Positions 46,035 through 58,289 are shown, counted from the first letter of the stretch. The stretch is DNA of 64,000 nt from Stagonosporopsis chrysanthemi (GCA_022560025.1 JAFISE010000048.1:130174-194173), one strand, 5' to 3'. A program made the numbers and translations. Notes: a model not told the origin generated them from the sequence alone.

Positions 46035-47252
46035 ATGGCGCCCGCAGCTATCTCACCTCCCGGCTCTCCAGTCCCGTCAGCCACATCCTCATCGGACTTC
46101 GCATCATACCGCGGATATCATCATGTCCACTGGTATGTTGGCAACGCCAAGCAGGCGGCCTCTTTCTACATCGCACGCATGGGTTTCGAGAGAGTCGCAT
46201 ATCGCGGGTTAGAAACTGGATCGCGAACGATTGCCTCTCACGTTGTGCGAAACGGCAACGTGACTTTCATCCTCACATCACCACTTCGATGCCTTGAGCA
46301 GAGCAAACGCTTCAGCGAAGAAGATGCAAGGCAACTCAAGGAGATCCACGAACACCAAGAGCGTCACGGTGACGCAGTAAAGGATGTCGCCTTTGAAGTC
46401 GACAATGTTGATGCCATCTACCACGCTGCCGTCTCCGCTGGTGGTATCTCTATCGCCGAACCACACAACGTCACAGATGAGCACGGTACCGTCAGGCTCG
46501 CAACCATCCGCACATACGGCGACACAACACACACTCTGATCCAGAAGTCGACATACAACGGCGTCTTCCTCCCCGGTTATCGCGCAGAGATCAAGGCCGC
46601 CGACTCGCTTAACCGCTTCCTACCTTCTGTCACCCTCGAAGCCATCGACCACTGTGTCGGTAATCAGGACTGGGACGAGATGGAAAATGCCTGCGACTAC
46701 TATGAGAAGGTCCTCGGTTTCCACCGCTTCTGGAGTGTCGACGACAAAGACATCTGCACAGAGTACTCGGCTCTAAAGTCCATTGTAATGAGCTCACCAA
46801 ATGAGGTTGTCAAGATGCCCATCAACGAACCCGCCAAAGGCAAGAAGCAGTCACAGATCGAGGAGTACGTGGACTTCTACGGCGGGCCGGGTGTCCAGCA
46901 CATTGCGCTGCGAACAGATAACATCATCGGCGCCATCACAAACCTGAAGGCAAGAGGTGTGGAGTTCATCAAAGTACCCGAGACATACTACGACAGCATG
47001 AAGATGCGCCTCAAGAAGGCTGGCCTTACACTGAACGAAGACTTCGAGACGCTGAAGAGCTTGGACATCTTGATCGACTTCGATGAGGGCGGTTACCTGC
47101 TGCAGCTCTTCACCAAGCACCTAATGGACAGGCCGACGGTGTTCATCGAGATCATTCAACGCAACAATTTCAGCGGCTTCGGCGCGGGCAATTTCAAGAG
47201 CTTGTTCGAGGCTATCGAGCGGGAGCAGGAGGCGCGTGGTAACTTGGTTTGA
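46035..47252 (+). CDS. hppD: 4-hydroxyphenylpyruvate dioxygenase
   Basis: Intronless, 405 residues. The enzyme converts 4-hydroxyphenylpyruvate to homogentisate in tyrosine breakdown, and the product also feeds pyomelanin. Two vicinal-oxygen-chelate halves are seen: GYHHVHWYVGNAKQAASFY at the start, and AIDHCVGN in the second half. The iron ligands are His206 (IDHCVGN), His289 (GVQHIALRT) and Glu372 (VFIEIIQR). The C-terminal closing helix FGAGNFKSLFEAIEREQ is intact, so the enzyme should be active. Length is normal for fungi. It is divergent from a TTC36-like gene (685 nt apart), whose animal homologue binds this enzyme. No homogentisate dioxygenase or fumarylacetoacetase is present in this window, so the full catabolic cluster is not here. 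Confidence 0.97.
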   Translation: MAPAAISPPGSPVPSATSSSDFASYRGYHHVHWYVGNAKQAASFYIARMGFERVAYRGLETGSRTIASHVVRNGNVTFILTSPLRCLEQSKRFSEEDARQLKEIHEHQERHGDAVKDVAFEVDNVDAIYHAAVSAGGISIAEPHNVTDEHGTVRLATIRTYGDTTHTLIQKSTYNGVFLPGYRAEIKAADSLNRFLPSVTLEAIDHCVGNQDWDEMENACDYYEKVLGFHRFWSVDDKDICTEYSALKSIVMSSPNEVVKMPINEPAKGKKQSQIEEYVDFYGGPGVQHIALRTDNIIGAITNLKARGVEFIKVPETYYDSMKMRLKKAGLTLNEDFETLKSLDILIDFDEGGYLLQLFTKHLMDRPTVFIEIIQRNNFSGFGAGNFKSLFEAIEREQEARGNLV

Positions 47253-47816
47253 GAGGGCGTAGAATGTCGCGATCTAAAATTTGTTTCTTAGCTAGGCATT
47301 GATGGCGTTGTGGTGGATTGTTCGTATACCAACATAGCAATGTATGATGAACCTATCAACTTTGCGCTGCCATGTCGCATCATCCTGCCGTCTGAGATAA
47401 AGCAGGTTAGTTTAGAGCCTAGAAGTCGTCGTTGCGTGATTTGCTGCGGGACGATTCACCCCATCTGGCGTTGCGTTCACACATTCGGTCAAGCGTTGAC
47501 TTTTTGTAAGCAACATCCCCAAGATGGAAAGACGCCGAACGGGCGGCCCATCATACATTGGTGCTGTTAGGAGGCGCGAGAGGATTCTGGCATGGCATCT
47601 AACTGTGTGATTATACGTGAGGAGTTGCAGATGATGACACATGAGGGTAGTACTAGCCGTGAGGGCACAAGTAACAGAGAGAAGGCACATGATTGCAAAA
47701 CAGCTTCTTTTCTGGTCTTTCATTCGCAAGTCATCATCCATCAATGCCCAACGCCTCTGGGTATCTCGGTATCTCAACTTAACAACTTCGCCCATGCTAC
47801 AATGATCGTTCGTCGT
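47253..47816. other. Convergent intergenic stretch
   Basis: 564 nt between the 3' ends of the dioxygenase and aminopeptidase genes. Only shadow frames; nothing supported. Confidence 0.55.
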
Positions 47817-49042
47817 CTACTGGCTTTTGCTGAAACCGAGTTCGTACAAGAAGCTCAGCACAAGCTGTCCGTGCTGAAGTACATGCTTCGGGTCAATGTG
47901 CTCAATAGTGTCGTTGGCCGTGTGAATGTATGGGTTACGATACTCGAACGCAGCCTCAAAGATGAAAGAAGCAGGGTAACCATTCCTCGTAGCGGAGCCG
48001 TGGTCAGAGCAAGCGTAGCCGCAGACACTGTTCACGCGCTCGATATCCGTATACTGTAGCGTCTGTTAGCAAGGTTTGTTGTGTCCAAAGCAAGGAATAG
48101 GCGTACCTCGTCAATGACACGACCTATGTACTCATTCAGCTCTGGGTCAGTGAAATCGGTGATCATGCCAAAGCTCTCCGGCTTGCCGGCAGCGAGTGTC
48201 GCCTTTGTGTAGCCCACCATATCCTGGTTCAACATAGCCCATACATCGCGTCCCGCATTAGCATACTGAGTGAAGATATCCTGGCTGCCACGAAGGCCTC
48301 CCTCCTCGGCTGCATACCAGTGGAATTCGATGGTATTTTGCAGCTTGCTTGGCCCGAAGTCCTTGTCAGACAAGAGCACACGGAGCGACTCGAGTAGCAG
48401 AAAAGAACCGGAAGCGTTGTCGTCCACACCTGGTGCTCTCGCCTCAAGACGGTTTGCACCGTTAACGGAGTCGAGGTGGGCGCCGACAATGACGGTTCTG
48501 TTGCTGCGCCCGGGAACTGTGGCGACGATAGACTTCTGCGGCCAGAGAGCGTGTGGAAAGGCCTTGGCGGTGACGCCCTTCTTCTTTGACTTCAAGACTA
48601 CATCCTGAACCTGGGTGAGGAGCCATTCAGATGCCTGCGTGCCCGTGACAGTCTCGGAGAAGCGTGTGTGATAGGTCGCGTATTTCTCAAGGTTGCTCCT
48701 GATGTTGTCCCACTTGAGCATAGGGAACAGACGTCGAATGTTCTCCTCGTATTTGAATTTAGATGGGTACGGGGCTGGGACCTTGACGGCCTTGACTTCC
48801 GCATTAAACTCTGTGATATCAAAGAAGTGGCTTCCGCAACCTCCATTCTAATATAGTCAGCAGTCGTAAAACCATGAGAATGACCCACGGCCTACAGCAG
48901 CAAGCTCCCATCGCTCCTCCTCGGTAATTTGCACAGTCTGCCCGGGTGCTGTCTCAATGGTGAACAGAGCTCGAGACTTGACCTCTGGCTCCGCAATGGC
49001 GGCGCCCGCAAGGACGGCTGCAACGAGTGTGATGGCCTTCAT
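47817..49042 (-). CDS. Secreted M28 zinc leucine aminopeptidase
   Basis: Exons 49042-48896, 48847-48107 and 48062-47817 give 377 residues. A signal peptide (MKAITLVAAVLAGAAIAEPE) and a propeptide lead to the M28 domain. Metal and catalytic residues are in place: VGAHLDSVNG (His, Asp), APGVDDNASGS (bridging Asp), YAAEEGGLRGS (catalytic and ligand Glu), LNQDMVGY (Asp) and PYIHTANDTIEH (His). A Cys pair (CGYAC) near the C-terminus is typical of the fungal secreted leucine aminopeptidases. It should release N-terminal residues from peptides outside the cell. The two introns are 48 and 44 nt. Confidence 0.93.
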
Positions 49043-50082
49043 ATCGGAGATGTCAATGATTCTGTCTTCGAAGGATGCCCAATGTGAGAGGTGCTTGCAA
49101 GGAAGACTCGCAGCGACGCTCCGACATAAATACTGTGAACACGACCCGCTTCGTGGCGGGTAGCAACGACTGTGCAGTCAGCAGATCCATCGCGTAACAA
49201 CATGCTGTGCGCGGTATGTTTGCAGCAAAGTTGATGATACCAAGATCAGGAACACACGAGAGGCACCAATAGCTGGTCATGCAGAGTCCGGGGTATTTCT
49301 CGGCGTTCTTGTCTACGCGGAGCGTACGGCGGTTTCTCTTGTCGACTGCCTAAAGCGATTTAGCCCATGATTGCGGACGCCGACAGCGAGCATGTATGAG
49401 CCGGTTGCTGGCTGCGGCTATCGGATGGCTATTGCCAGGCTCGCGTGGGAGAAGAATGCCAAGGAGTTTCTTATACAGGCAAGGATGGAGGAGGAAAGAA
49501 CGCTGAGCGTGATGGCCTGAACAACCGGTGACGCGCTAGGAACTCGCTACGTGCCACACGTCGCGCAGGGATACACACCACCAACCACCTCTAATCGTAT
49601 TTGAATACTTCTGCAGCAAATCCATACTCTTCTATGCTCAAGCTCTGAGCTGAAGTATAAACATCTTGCCCCGATACACACAAACCACAAACAGTTCGGA
49701 CACGGCCTAAGATTAGATCGTGCCAGACACCTCGTACATTGCGTGGCCTGGCATGGACAGAGCCTTTGTGCACACGATAAATCCAGATATGACAAAATGT
49801 CACTTGAAATGGAGGTAGATTTTTGGAAACTCCTGGTCGGCCCAGATGTTGTGAGGGCCCTGCGAGTGCTGTTCACCTACTTCACTTCGAGTGCAGATCA
49901 GCCAATAGGCTTCACGCACACGTGATCCCTGCACCACCAGCTTGTTTTTCAACAAACATTTGTTCTCTTACACTGACCGCACGATAAACTCTTTCTCCAT
50001 ACAAGCTGGTTTTGCCGTCGCGCGGTTCCCGTCTACCACACTCCTTCACTTGTGCGCTGCTTCGTTGTCGTTTCACTATACC
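49043..50082. other. Divergent intergenic stretch
   Basis: About 1 kb between the aminopeptidase start and the start of a plus-strand gene. No frame with recognisable content; two promoters expected. Confidence 0.5.
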
Positions 50083-51492
50083 ATGCCAGGGTTTTCTCGC
50101 TTTTACTCTGCCACAGAGGAGGAAGCTGCTGCTTGCGTCCTCCATTTCTTTCCTGAACGTTCAGAAGACGCATCACGCTTCAGCAGCAGTGATGCAGAGC
50201 AACTGACACAACTCCTCAACAGCACTACTGTGTCGTCGTTTCGCCCGCGCAATGAGATCAACCAGCCGCTTTTCCGCCCGAAACCCCATGTGCAGTCAGT
50301 GGAGCAGCTTTTGAACGCATCCACCTTCAATGTTTCCCACAGGTCTGTACGACGCGAAAAACCTGTACACTGTGAGAGCAATTCCGAAGATTCGTATGAG
50401 TGGCAGATCAGAAGCCGCACACCGAGCTCAGACGAGCCATCGCCACAAAAGTACCGCCTTCCCTCACCAGACTTGAATGTCAAGGCGGAGGCCTCAAGTA
50501 TCAGCGGCGGATCAGAGGACGGATTGGCGCACATGTAAGCCGGTCCCATATAGGATACTGTGAATCTCGAGGCATTATGTTGACCTGCCACAGGATCAAG
50601 CCTGCACGTCAGAAACACATGAAAGAAAGGACGTCTTACGCTGACTACAACACCACGTCTCCGCAAGGTGTACTCCAAAGTATGGATACGCAGTTCTCCA
50701 AGTGGTCCTATGATCTTAACGAGGGCACAACGGCCATCCCATTCGTGATGGCGCGAGCTCCGGTCGAGACACACGAGAGACTTGTTGGAATTGACAGGAA
50801 GCTCTGGGATACTGGTGCAGAGAAGTCTCCTGCTGATGAGGAGGAGACCAAAGCCACAACTAAAGCGTTGCTCGAACATGTCGAGCAGAAGGCCTCTGGC
50901 GATATCAAGAGAGACAAGGTCACGAGAACGACGAGGCATGATGTCTCAAGCCAGGCTGGTTTTCCTCCCAAAGACGACTTCACATCAAAGCGAGCAGCCC
51001 TAATCGCAAAGAGCAAGGCTTCGAAGGATGGCTCGCTCGTCGCGAGTAAGTCGGTCGGTCAAAGGCGGTCCGCTCTGCAAAAGAACAAGAACCGCAGGTC
51101 GATCATGCCTTCTCCGCCGCCGACAATGAGGAAGCCGGAGCCAGCACAAAATCCAGATTCACAGGTCAAGGACACTAAGTCTGCAGTCCTGGTTCTCGAT
51201 CAGAAGGAAGATCAACAACGGCGCAATGTCGACTCCGCTCTACAGAACCGAAGTATCGACTTTGAGGACAGCCACACAATGGAGGTGCTAATGGAGCAAT
51301 TGGGGAAAACAAAGGACGGAGCTGGCAAAGAATGTCTTATTGGAGACGCTCCAGTATGTGAATTATGACCACGAAGATGCGAGTACCGCTGACAAACTGC
51401 AGGTACCAGGCCCTAAAGGAGATGGTGCTGAGCAGACTGGTAGATTGAAGGGCAAAGCTAGGAGGAAGACAAGGAGGAACGCAGCGCGATAA
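50083..51492 (+). CDS. Unrecognised, largely disordered basic protein, 433 residues
   Basis: Exons 50083-50534, 50594-51353 and 51403-51492 join in frame; introns are 59 and 49 nt. The start MPGFSRFYSATEEEAAACVL is chosen because the frame upstream reads as leader. The protein is Ser/Arg/Lys/Pro-rich with few hydrophobic clusters; one possible folded piece is QFSKWSYDLNEGTTAIPFVM around residue 200. Lys/Arg-rich segments (RRSALQKNKNRRS, GRLKGKARRKTRRNAAR at the end) look like nuclear or nucleic-acid-binding tails. No family is recognised. Consistent splicing across three exons supports a real gene; its function is unknown. Confidence 0.65.
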
Positions 51493-51974
51493 GCATTGTA
51501 GAGGTGTCCTGGACGTTCGTACCTGCCCAGTCTCAAAACGCATTACCGGTCTTTAGTACGCGCAAAGTGCACTTCAGTGCTCTGCATTCGCAGCCTTCTT
51601 GCCTTATCATCCCAAGGCTGTTCAAAGCCGATCCTGCCCTGCCCCGCATTAGCCGGGCGCCCTCAATGGCCGATATCCGTCGGGCAACCGCGCGCAGAGG
51701 ATTCTTCGCATGCAACCCGTGAACAATTTATCGCGTTTGAGCTGATTGTAGCATTCTTGTCATGGAGGACGGCCTGGCAGAGTGTAATTGCAGCCAGTTT
51801 ATTTGCACACTCTGCAGAGGCAGAGGAAGAGGCCGCTAGCTTCGGCTGTTCACGCTTCGGGGCCCACGCGTCTCGGCCCATCGACCCTTCGCACCTTGGA
51901 TCCAGTCATTGCCGCCGCCAGTCTTAACAGTCTTGTTCCTGCGCCATCCGCGCATCACTCCACCAGCCTGTGAG
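51493..51974. other. Intergenic stretch before the Zn2Cys6 gene
   Basis: 482 nt between two plus-strand genes; the frame of the next gene is open for 22 codons upstream of its chosen ATG. Nothing else seen. Confidence 0.5.
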
Positions 51975-54513
51975 ATGGCTACAACACAGGAGCCCAACGC
52001 CGCCCTGGGTGCACAGGACGCGAACTCGACCACTAAGAAGCGGACCCACCCCGAAGACTTCAAACGCGCCTACAAGGCATGCATTAATTGCCGGCAACGG
52101 AAGGCAAAATGCATCCTGGGCACTGGTCCAGATGGAGGCGAGCTAAAGCCACCATGTCAGAGATGCAAGCGAGAGATGCGCGAGTGCGTCTTCCGGTCTG
52201 AACGTTCCTGGGTGAAAAGACGGAAACCAGGAGAGGCAAGAGATGAGGAAGGGGAGATTGACTCGAGGTCTCATGCTCAACACGTGCCATCTGTGTCCGT
52301 ACCCGCACCCACTCAGCCGTCGCCAGCTCAGCGCTCGTCTATCTCGGGTCATGGCTTCACACCCATACAGAGTCCTTATCTCAACGGACACTCACATCGG
52401 TCTGACATTTTGTCGCCACCTGCTCATCTTCGACGAGTTTCGTCGTCTCAGCCAGACCTTGCGCACTCAGTCATGAGAACAGTTGTGTCCAGCGGCAGTG
52501 ATGCCCTGAACCTGCTCTTCGAAGCCGCAAATCATCGCGATGCTATTGACAACCAAGAGGCAAACGGCTCGCAATCCTACGAGACACCACGGTCAGGGCC
52601 GTCTGGAGGATTTGACGCTGCATCACCTTACCATACCTTTCGAGCACAACCAGTACAGATGTCGACACCGTCGCCAGAGACCTTGAAGATCTGGACGTCA
52701 TGTCGCTTCGTGCAGATGGGCTGGTTCTCCGCGCACGAAGCTGTGACCTACGTCGACTTGTTCTTTAAGAATTGCTCACCACTGTCGCCAATCCTCGGTG
52801 ACTTCTATTCGCATCACGAGAACCACTATTCACTAATAGCAGTCGATCCATTCCTCTGTGTAACCATCCTCATGATTTCATCTCGGTACAACATCTTGCC
52901 TGGAGTAGGCGGTGCTTCGAGAGGCTATTTTGTCCACGATCGGTTATGGGAGCAGTGCCAGCGATTTATCATGAAGATCATGCTCGGTCAAGTCAAGCCT
53001 TCGAAAGCGCAGAGTCGCACAATTGGGTCGATTGAAGCACTGTTACTGCTGTCGGAATGGCATCCACGCGCATTGCATTTCCCTACGGCAGCAGACGGAT
53101 GGGACTGCGAGCTGATGATTGGTGCCGACAATACAACAGCCGAGGGTGCTAAGCTGTTGGAGGGAGACACAACGTCAAGTCGATGGCTTGAGGATGTGAT
53201 TGAACCCGCAAAACGATCAGATCGGATGTCATGGATGTTAATGGGCTCTGCTTTATCATTAGCCCAGGAGCTAGGGTTGTTTGAAGACAACGCCAGCATC
53301 GACAAAGATCAGAGATCATATCCCAAAGCAACCAGTGAATTCCTGACGCTACGGCGGATACGAGCCCGTAAACTCCTCTACGTGTTACTTGAACAGCTGT
53401 CATGGCGCCTCGGTTGTACTTCAATGATCCCACAAAGCTTGAACCATGCGCTGATGGAGAAGATCCCGGTAGACTCTGTGACTGGTGCTGTTGAGCAGTG
53501 GCAGTCGTTCATGAGTGCATGGGTTGAGCTCACCAAGCTTGCGCGTTCTGTGTCCGACACAATCTACCCTTCTGCAGCAACAACAAAAAGTCTACTGCGT
53601 ACTGGGCGATATATTGGTTTGCTCGAGCATTTTCAGCCCCTGCTAACTTCGTGGAGGAAGAAGTACCTCGATCCTTGCAGTAGGTGAAGCACGTCTTTCC
53701 CACAAGGTTTTGACTAAGTTATCTACAGAACTGAAAGTAGGGCTGCATGACATGCTCACCATCGAATACCAATACGTTCGCATTTACACCAATTCCGTTG
53801 GCATGCAAGCTGTCGTCGAACGCACACTTGCCGAGACAGACACCGAGGTACCTCAGGATGAGGTTCTGCCGATGAATCTCGAGCCAAGAGACTACGACTT
53901 CATACAGGAAGTGGTCGACGGTAGCTGTCAAATTTTGCAAAAGGTAGTACAACTATCGGAGTCAGGCGCTCTACGGTACTCACCTGTGCGCATATTCTTG
54001 AGGATTACTACATCATCCATATATCTCATAAAAGGTCTGAGCCTGGGTTCAAGAAATCAGAAGTTGCAGTCGTCACTCGACATATTAGATGCAGCGATTC
54101 GCGCGCTGCGAGCCAGTAAGTGATCACATATCCATCAGCACACATCTTTTAACAAACACGCAGGTGTGCTTGATGATATGCACCTTGCGTCGCGCTACGC
54201 AACTCTTCTCGAACTGCACGTCGCCCGATTGCGCGACAGCTTCGTTGTGTCCTCGCGTCCACCCCGCATTCCCTCCCGCGCAACATCTGCGGAACGAAAT
54301 TGTACTACGGGCACTATGGACTTCCTTAACAGTCACGCTGGTCAATCAGCGCTTGCTGGACTGGCCGGTGACGTTACGGGTATGATGCCCGACGACGATT
54401 GGCTAGCGTTACCTTTTGATCCCGCCATGGCGCCCTTTGGGCTGGACAACCCGCAGAACTTCCAGAGTTTCGATGACGGCACTCTCGATTTTATATGGAA
54501 CCTGCCGATGTAA
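51975..54513 (+). CDS. Zn2Cys6 fungal transcription factor
   Basis: Exons 51975-53679, 53729-54115 and 54164-54513 give 813 residues. The DNA-binding cluster is C36-x2-C39-x6-C46-x14-C61-x2-C64-x6-C71, preceded by KKRTHPEDFKRAYKACINC and followed by basic RSERSWVKRRKPG. A Ser/Pro/His-rich linker (about 85-230) precedes a helical middle-homology region (TWTSCRFVQ-type start at about 240, then WFSAHEAVTYVDLFFKNCSP and SWMLMGSALSLAQELGLFED). The C-terminus is acidic with scattered aromatics (MMPDDDWLALPFDP, DGTLDFIWNLPM), a likely activation tip. An upstream in-frame ATG at 51909 is not favoured because its product starts with unrelated sequence. Target genes are unknown; the adjacent GMC oxidoreductase converges on it with 147 nt between stops. 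Confidence 0.9.
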
Positions 54514-54660
54514 GGTGTGGACATTCATCACAATGTTTCGAGGGCTATGTTTTCCCCGTTTAGATGAGTATTGTGATGCATAAAAAGGCTTACGGGATTT
54601 CTCTTCGAAAGTATGCTAGAATATCCAATCATAGAAACTAACCATGTCAACCGATCTCGA

Positions 54661-56634
54661 TCACTTCCGCTTGCCCTCATATCCGACGTCCTCCCAATCC
54701 TCCTTGATCATCTCCGCACCCTTCTCAGCAATCATGTAGATTGCAGCTAGAATGTTAACGTCCGGAAGTACTGGTACGATACTGCAATCGATCACTCTCA
54801 GTGAATCCACACCATATACTTGCAGTCTCGGGTTGACAACACCTCCATCTTCGAGCGGCAACATTTGGTTTGTGCCTGTTGCATGCCAATTCGGGATTGT
54901 ATTCGCCTTGATATACTCCAGAATCGCATCATCATCGTCATCCGCCACAGCCGGGCCAGGACTGACTTCGCCATTGAAGTCACCAATGGTAAACTCCTGC
55001 AATGCGGGATGGCGCAAGATCTCACGCAGGAACTTGAACGATGCAATGCCGATGGCGCCATCTGTAGGATCGGCATAGTAGTTCGAGTCCACGAGCGGCT
55101 TGTCAGACATGCTGGCTGTGCGCAGCGTGACGGTACCTCGCGACAGCTGCACCATGCTGGATGCTGTGACGGAAATGTATGACTCATTTGGCAGGGGGGC
55201 CCAGAAGGGCGTTGGAATCCATGGGTACCAGACCGATTCGAATAGGTACTCGATGTGTGTCTGGTTTGCGAGGCCGGCGTCGATGACTGCTGAGGCGTTG
55301 ATGTCGCGCAGCTGCTGCTCGGTGAGCTTCTGGAAGCCGTTTGTGATGCCCGAAGGTGCGGTGTACTGGCCGGTCAGGTTGGTGTAAAATAGAGTTTGCG
55401 CTTCACGCAGGCTCTCAGGCGAGCTAGACATTTCGGTCGTGGAAGCTGAGGGCTCGGCGCGCGCCATGATACTGAAAACTGAGTGGTCGTTGAGGTTCTG
55501 GCCGACATTCTCGTTAATGACAACTGGCTCGATACCGACTTTCTCCAGCTCAGCAGCGGGTCCAATACCGGATATCATCAGAAGCTGAGGGGAGTGGAAA
55601 GCACCCATGCTCACAATAACTTCGTTGCGTGCTCTGGCCTGACTGACGAACCCGGTTCGCTGGTCAATGTAGCTGATACCCAAGGCACGGGGGTTACTCG
55701 TCGAGTTTGAGGATGTGGAATTGCTGGCAGGGGGTGTGCTCATGACGATACCTGTAACGGGAGCGTCGTGAAGTACCCGCAGGTTCGTGCGGTTCCTGGC
55801 TTGCTGATAGAAGCTGTCATAGCTACTGCTTCTACGAAGCCTGTTGTTGACCGTGGCTGTACCATGCTTGATGCCCACGCCGTCTCCCGTATTGAGGTCC
55901 TGAACGATGGGAATGTCCATGGTTTCAGAGCAAGCAATGATGAAACCGTCCGTTGAAGGAGGAACGTAACCCTGGAATCCAAGCTCAAGTGGACCGCCTC
56001 CGTAAGCGCTGGCATCGAATGTTTTGAAGTCTTGGCTGAAAGCAGCGAGCTCTTCGGTTGAGTTGGGCGGGTTCATCTTTGTGCTCTTGCGGAACAGATC
56101 ATAAGTATCGTCCCAACTCCAGCCTGGGTTGCCCAAATTGGCCCACTGATCATAGACGCTGGCAGATCCACGGGCATAGTACAGTCCATTCGTAGTACTA
56201 GAACCCCCTAAAGTTCTACCACGGAGGTATTGCAGCGTCCTATTGTTCAAATGCCTCTGAGGTTGTGTATCAATGCCCCAATCTATCACACTACCCTTGA
56301 TGAATTGATTGCCGCCAGGAGATTCGTAGGCGCGTACTTGCTCGGGACTTGGGCCCGCTTCAAGAACAAGAACTGAGAATCTTCCGGATTCTGTCAACCG
56401 GTTTGCCAGTACAAGACCTGCCGTTCCTCCACCCGCAATGATGAAGTCATATTCCTCGTTGAAGCTGGGCTCTTCTTCTCCTCCACCGGATGGAGGGTTA
56501 TCTCCTGATGATTGCCGCTTTGCGTGTCGAGAGTTGTGCAGATTGTAGTTAGGCCATGCAGAGACTGTGCTGGCGAAGACAAAAAGAGCAAGTAGAAGTC
56601 CGACAAGCATTCGTCCTGTGGATAATCGAGACAT
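54661..56634 (-). CDS. Secreted GMC-family FAD oxidoreductase
   Basis: Intronless, 657 residues. A signal peptide (to about STVSAWP) and a short Ser/Gly/Glu-rich spacer precede the FAD-binding start YDFIIAGGGTAGLVLANRL. Further GMC marks are VLVLEAGPS, the loop YLRGRTLGGSSTTNGLYYAR, and the second signature GAFHSPQLLMISGIGP. The active-site region reads NWHATGTNQMLP with the catalytic His, and PDVNILAAIYMIAEKGA supplies Asn at the second catalytic position. Many NxS/T sites agree with secretion. The group includes glucose oxidase, aryl-alcohol oxidase and dehydrogenases; the substrate cannot be fixed from sequence, though it is closer to the aryl-alcohol/choline-type branch by the NWHATGTN pattern. 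Extracellular peroxide supply is a plausible role. Confidence 0.92.
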   Translation of the reverse strand: MSRLSTGRMLVGLLLALFVFASTVSAWPNYNLHNSRHAKRQSSGDNPPSGGGEEEPSFNEEYDFIIAGGGTAGLVLANRLTESGRFSVLVLEAGPSPEQVRAYESPGGNQFIKGSVIDWGIDTQPQRHLNNRTLQYLRGRTLGGSSTTNGLYYARGSASVYDQWANLGNPGWSWDDTYDLFRKSTKMNPPNSTEELAAFSQDFKTFDASAYGGGPLELGFQGYVPPSTDGFIIACSETMDIPIVQDLNTGDGVGIKHGTATVNNRLRRSSSYDSFYQQARNRTNLRVLHDAPVTGIVMSTPPASNSTSSNSTSNPRALGISYIDQRTGFVSQARARNEVIVSMGAFHSPQLLMISGIGPAAELEKVGIEPVVINENVGQNLNDHSVFSIMARAEPSASTTEMSSSPESLREAQTLFYTNLTGQYTAPSGITNGFQKLTEQQLRDINASAVIDAGLANQTHIEYLFESVWYPWIPTPFWAPLPNESYISVTASSMVQLSRGTVTLRTASMSDKPLVDSNYYADPTDGAIGIASFKFLREILRHPALQEFTIGDFNGEVSPGPAVADDDDDAILEYIKANTIPNWHATGTNQMLPLEDGGVVNPRLQVYGVDSLRVIDCSIVPVLPDVNILAAIYMIAEKGAEMIKEDWEDVGYEGKRK

Positions 56635-58289
56635 GGCGAAGACGAGAAATGATCAAAGAAGTATGTATGTTGTGAATCAATAGTCGCAGTTCCTACCGGA
56701 GAAGGAAGGCATAGACCCTGGAAACAGAGACTTTCGAACGAAGAGCCAGCCTTTATACATTACAAGCCAAGATTTCAGCACTTATATCCAGCTGGTCCGT
56801 TGCCAAGTCATGTTGCCCAAGACTTGTAGTCCATGGTACGCCGGCTCGTGGTGGGCGAAACAAGGAAGTACCGAGACGTATGCTACTCATCACGATCGAG
56901 GTAATTTATGGGCTGCCAGTCCCTGCAAACCGTGTTACCTTTTCTCTTTCTTTGCTATGTTTCATCCACTCTGATTGCTACTGAGTGCCTCTTGAAGTTG
57001 ACGTGTATCAATTCGATCAAGATGCACGGATCTGGCATACACGGTACATGTTACTGCCTCGACAAGATCGATAGCCACTGACGTGATATAGCCCAGGTAA
57101 GCTCTATGCTGTGCAAAAAACGCGCATGTTGCTTTGTGAAGCAATGCCATCGCTAGTATCATCAAGTGTTAGTCTACAGCTAGAGCCATGGCAGCGTCGT
57201 CATTCCAAGGCTACCGGGCCAGTGTACCTGCAAGATCACTGTTCCAAGGCGATCTACGAAACGCAGTAAGCCTGCCCAGCAAGCTTTGGCCATGTTTTTG
57301 CTCGGGTTGGAGTAGCAAGGCCAATGCCAACGCGGCTGAGGCGGATGAGGCGTACACCAGAGTGCAGATGTGCGGGGAAGTCGAACAGAGCAAGCAACGA
57401 GATGTGCACTTTTGTCTGATTCAAGGATGCTTGTAGTATCGACTTCGAAACACGATTACATTATCCAATCTCAGTTTCAGATAGTTTGTACGCATCTGTG
57501 CGATGGCAAGGGTAGAAAAACATAGGGTGCTGTGAGAGAGGTCGCTCTCCGCGTGACGTCATCACGCTGAAATCATTAGTGTCGGTTCAACGAGTCAAAC
57601 ATCGACAACTTCACCTCACATCGACATACACAATCCTGCACAATACCAATCCTGCATGTGAATTAGCAATGTAATTAATCTTGAAGGCATGATGGGCCTC
57701 ACTGTAGCATGTGTCTTTGTCAAACCTTCGCATCGAAGCGCCTACCCAGACTATTCCTGGTGAGTAGCTAATTGTTTTGAGGCAAATAACGCATAGGCTG
57801 TCTCTGGGATACAAATCTCGTACAAAATAAATCTAGAGGATATCTGCAGTTGGGATTGAAGCTGTCGCGGCCAAAAAGGAGCCAAAAAGTACGCACACTT
57901 GAGCCCTTGAAATGGGGCGGTGATGTAGGCTTTGGCGCTGCGACATAAACAAAACATGCACTTGTTATGGTTTTAAATCCAATACTTGCGGTTTGTAAGG
58001 CGTGCTTTGTTTGTGCCGTGCGCGCACGACGAGCGAGTGCGGCAACGACTTGCGGCTCCTCAATGAGGCCTTTCACTACCATCCCCTCGAAAGAAGATCC
58101 CTATAGTAATTCATACGTTGTTTCTATACCTTTGCCCTGTAGCTTCCATTTTCGACTTCTTTTTACCAATCTTTCTATGAACTCGAGATTCACACTTTGA
58201 CGACTACAAAGACCAGTAACTCGTGGTGTCAGAGTGACCCAGCAATCAGCTCCGCAGAAGGTGACGCCTCATCTGCGTACGATAGGGGT
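56635..58289. other. Intergenic stretch with no supported gene
   Basis: The left part is the promoter of the GMC gene. Frames at 57188-57436 plus and 57611-58082 minus show no family content. Near 58176 a seven-codon upstream frame (ATG to TGA) precedes the next open frame. Confidence 0.5.

Noticed and set aside
50103..50939. 278-codon minus frame over the disordered basic protein gene
   Set aside because: The plus strand splices in frame through three exons across the same interval. The minus frame has no introns, no family match and an uneven composition.
51975..56634. Possible secondary-metabolite cluster around the Zn2Cys6 regulator and GMC oxidoreductase
   Set aside because: No polyketide synthase, peptide synthetase, terpene cyclase, P450 or transporter lies nearby. 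Two neighbouring genes do not make a cluster.
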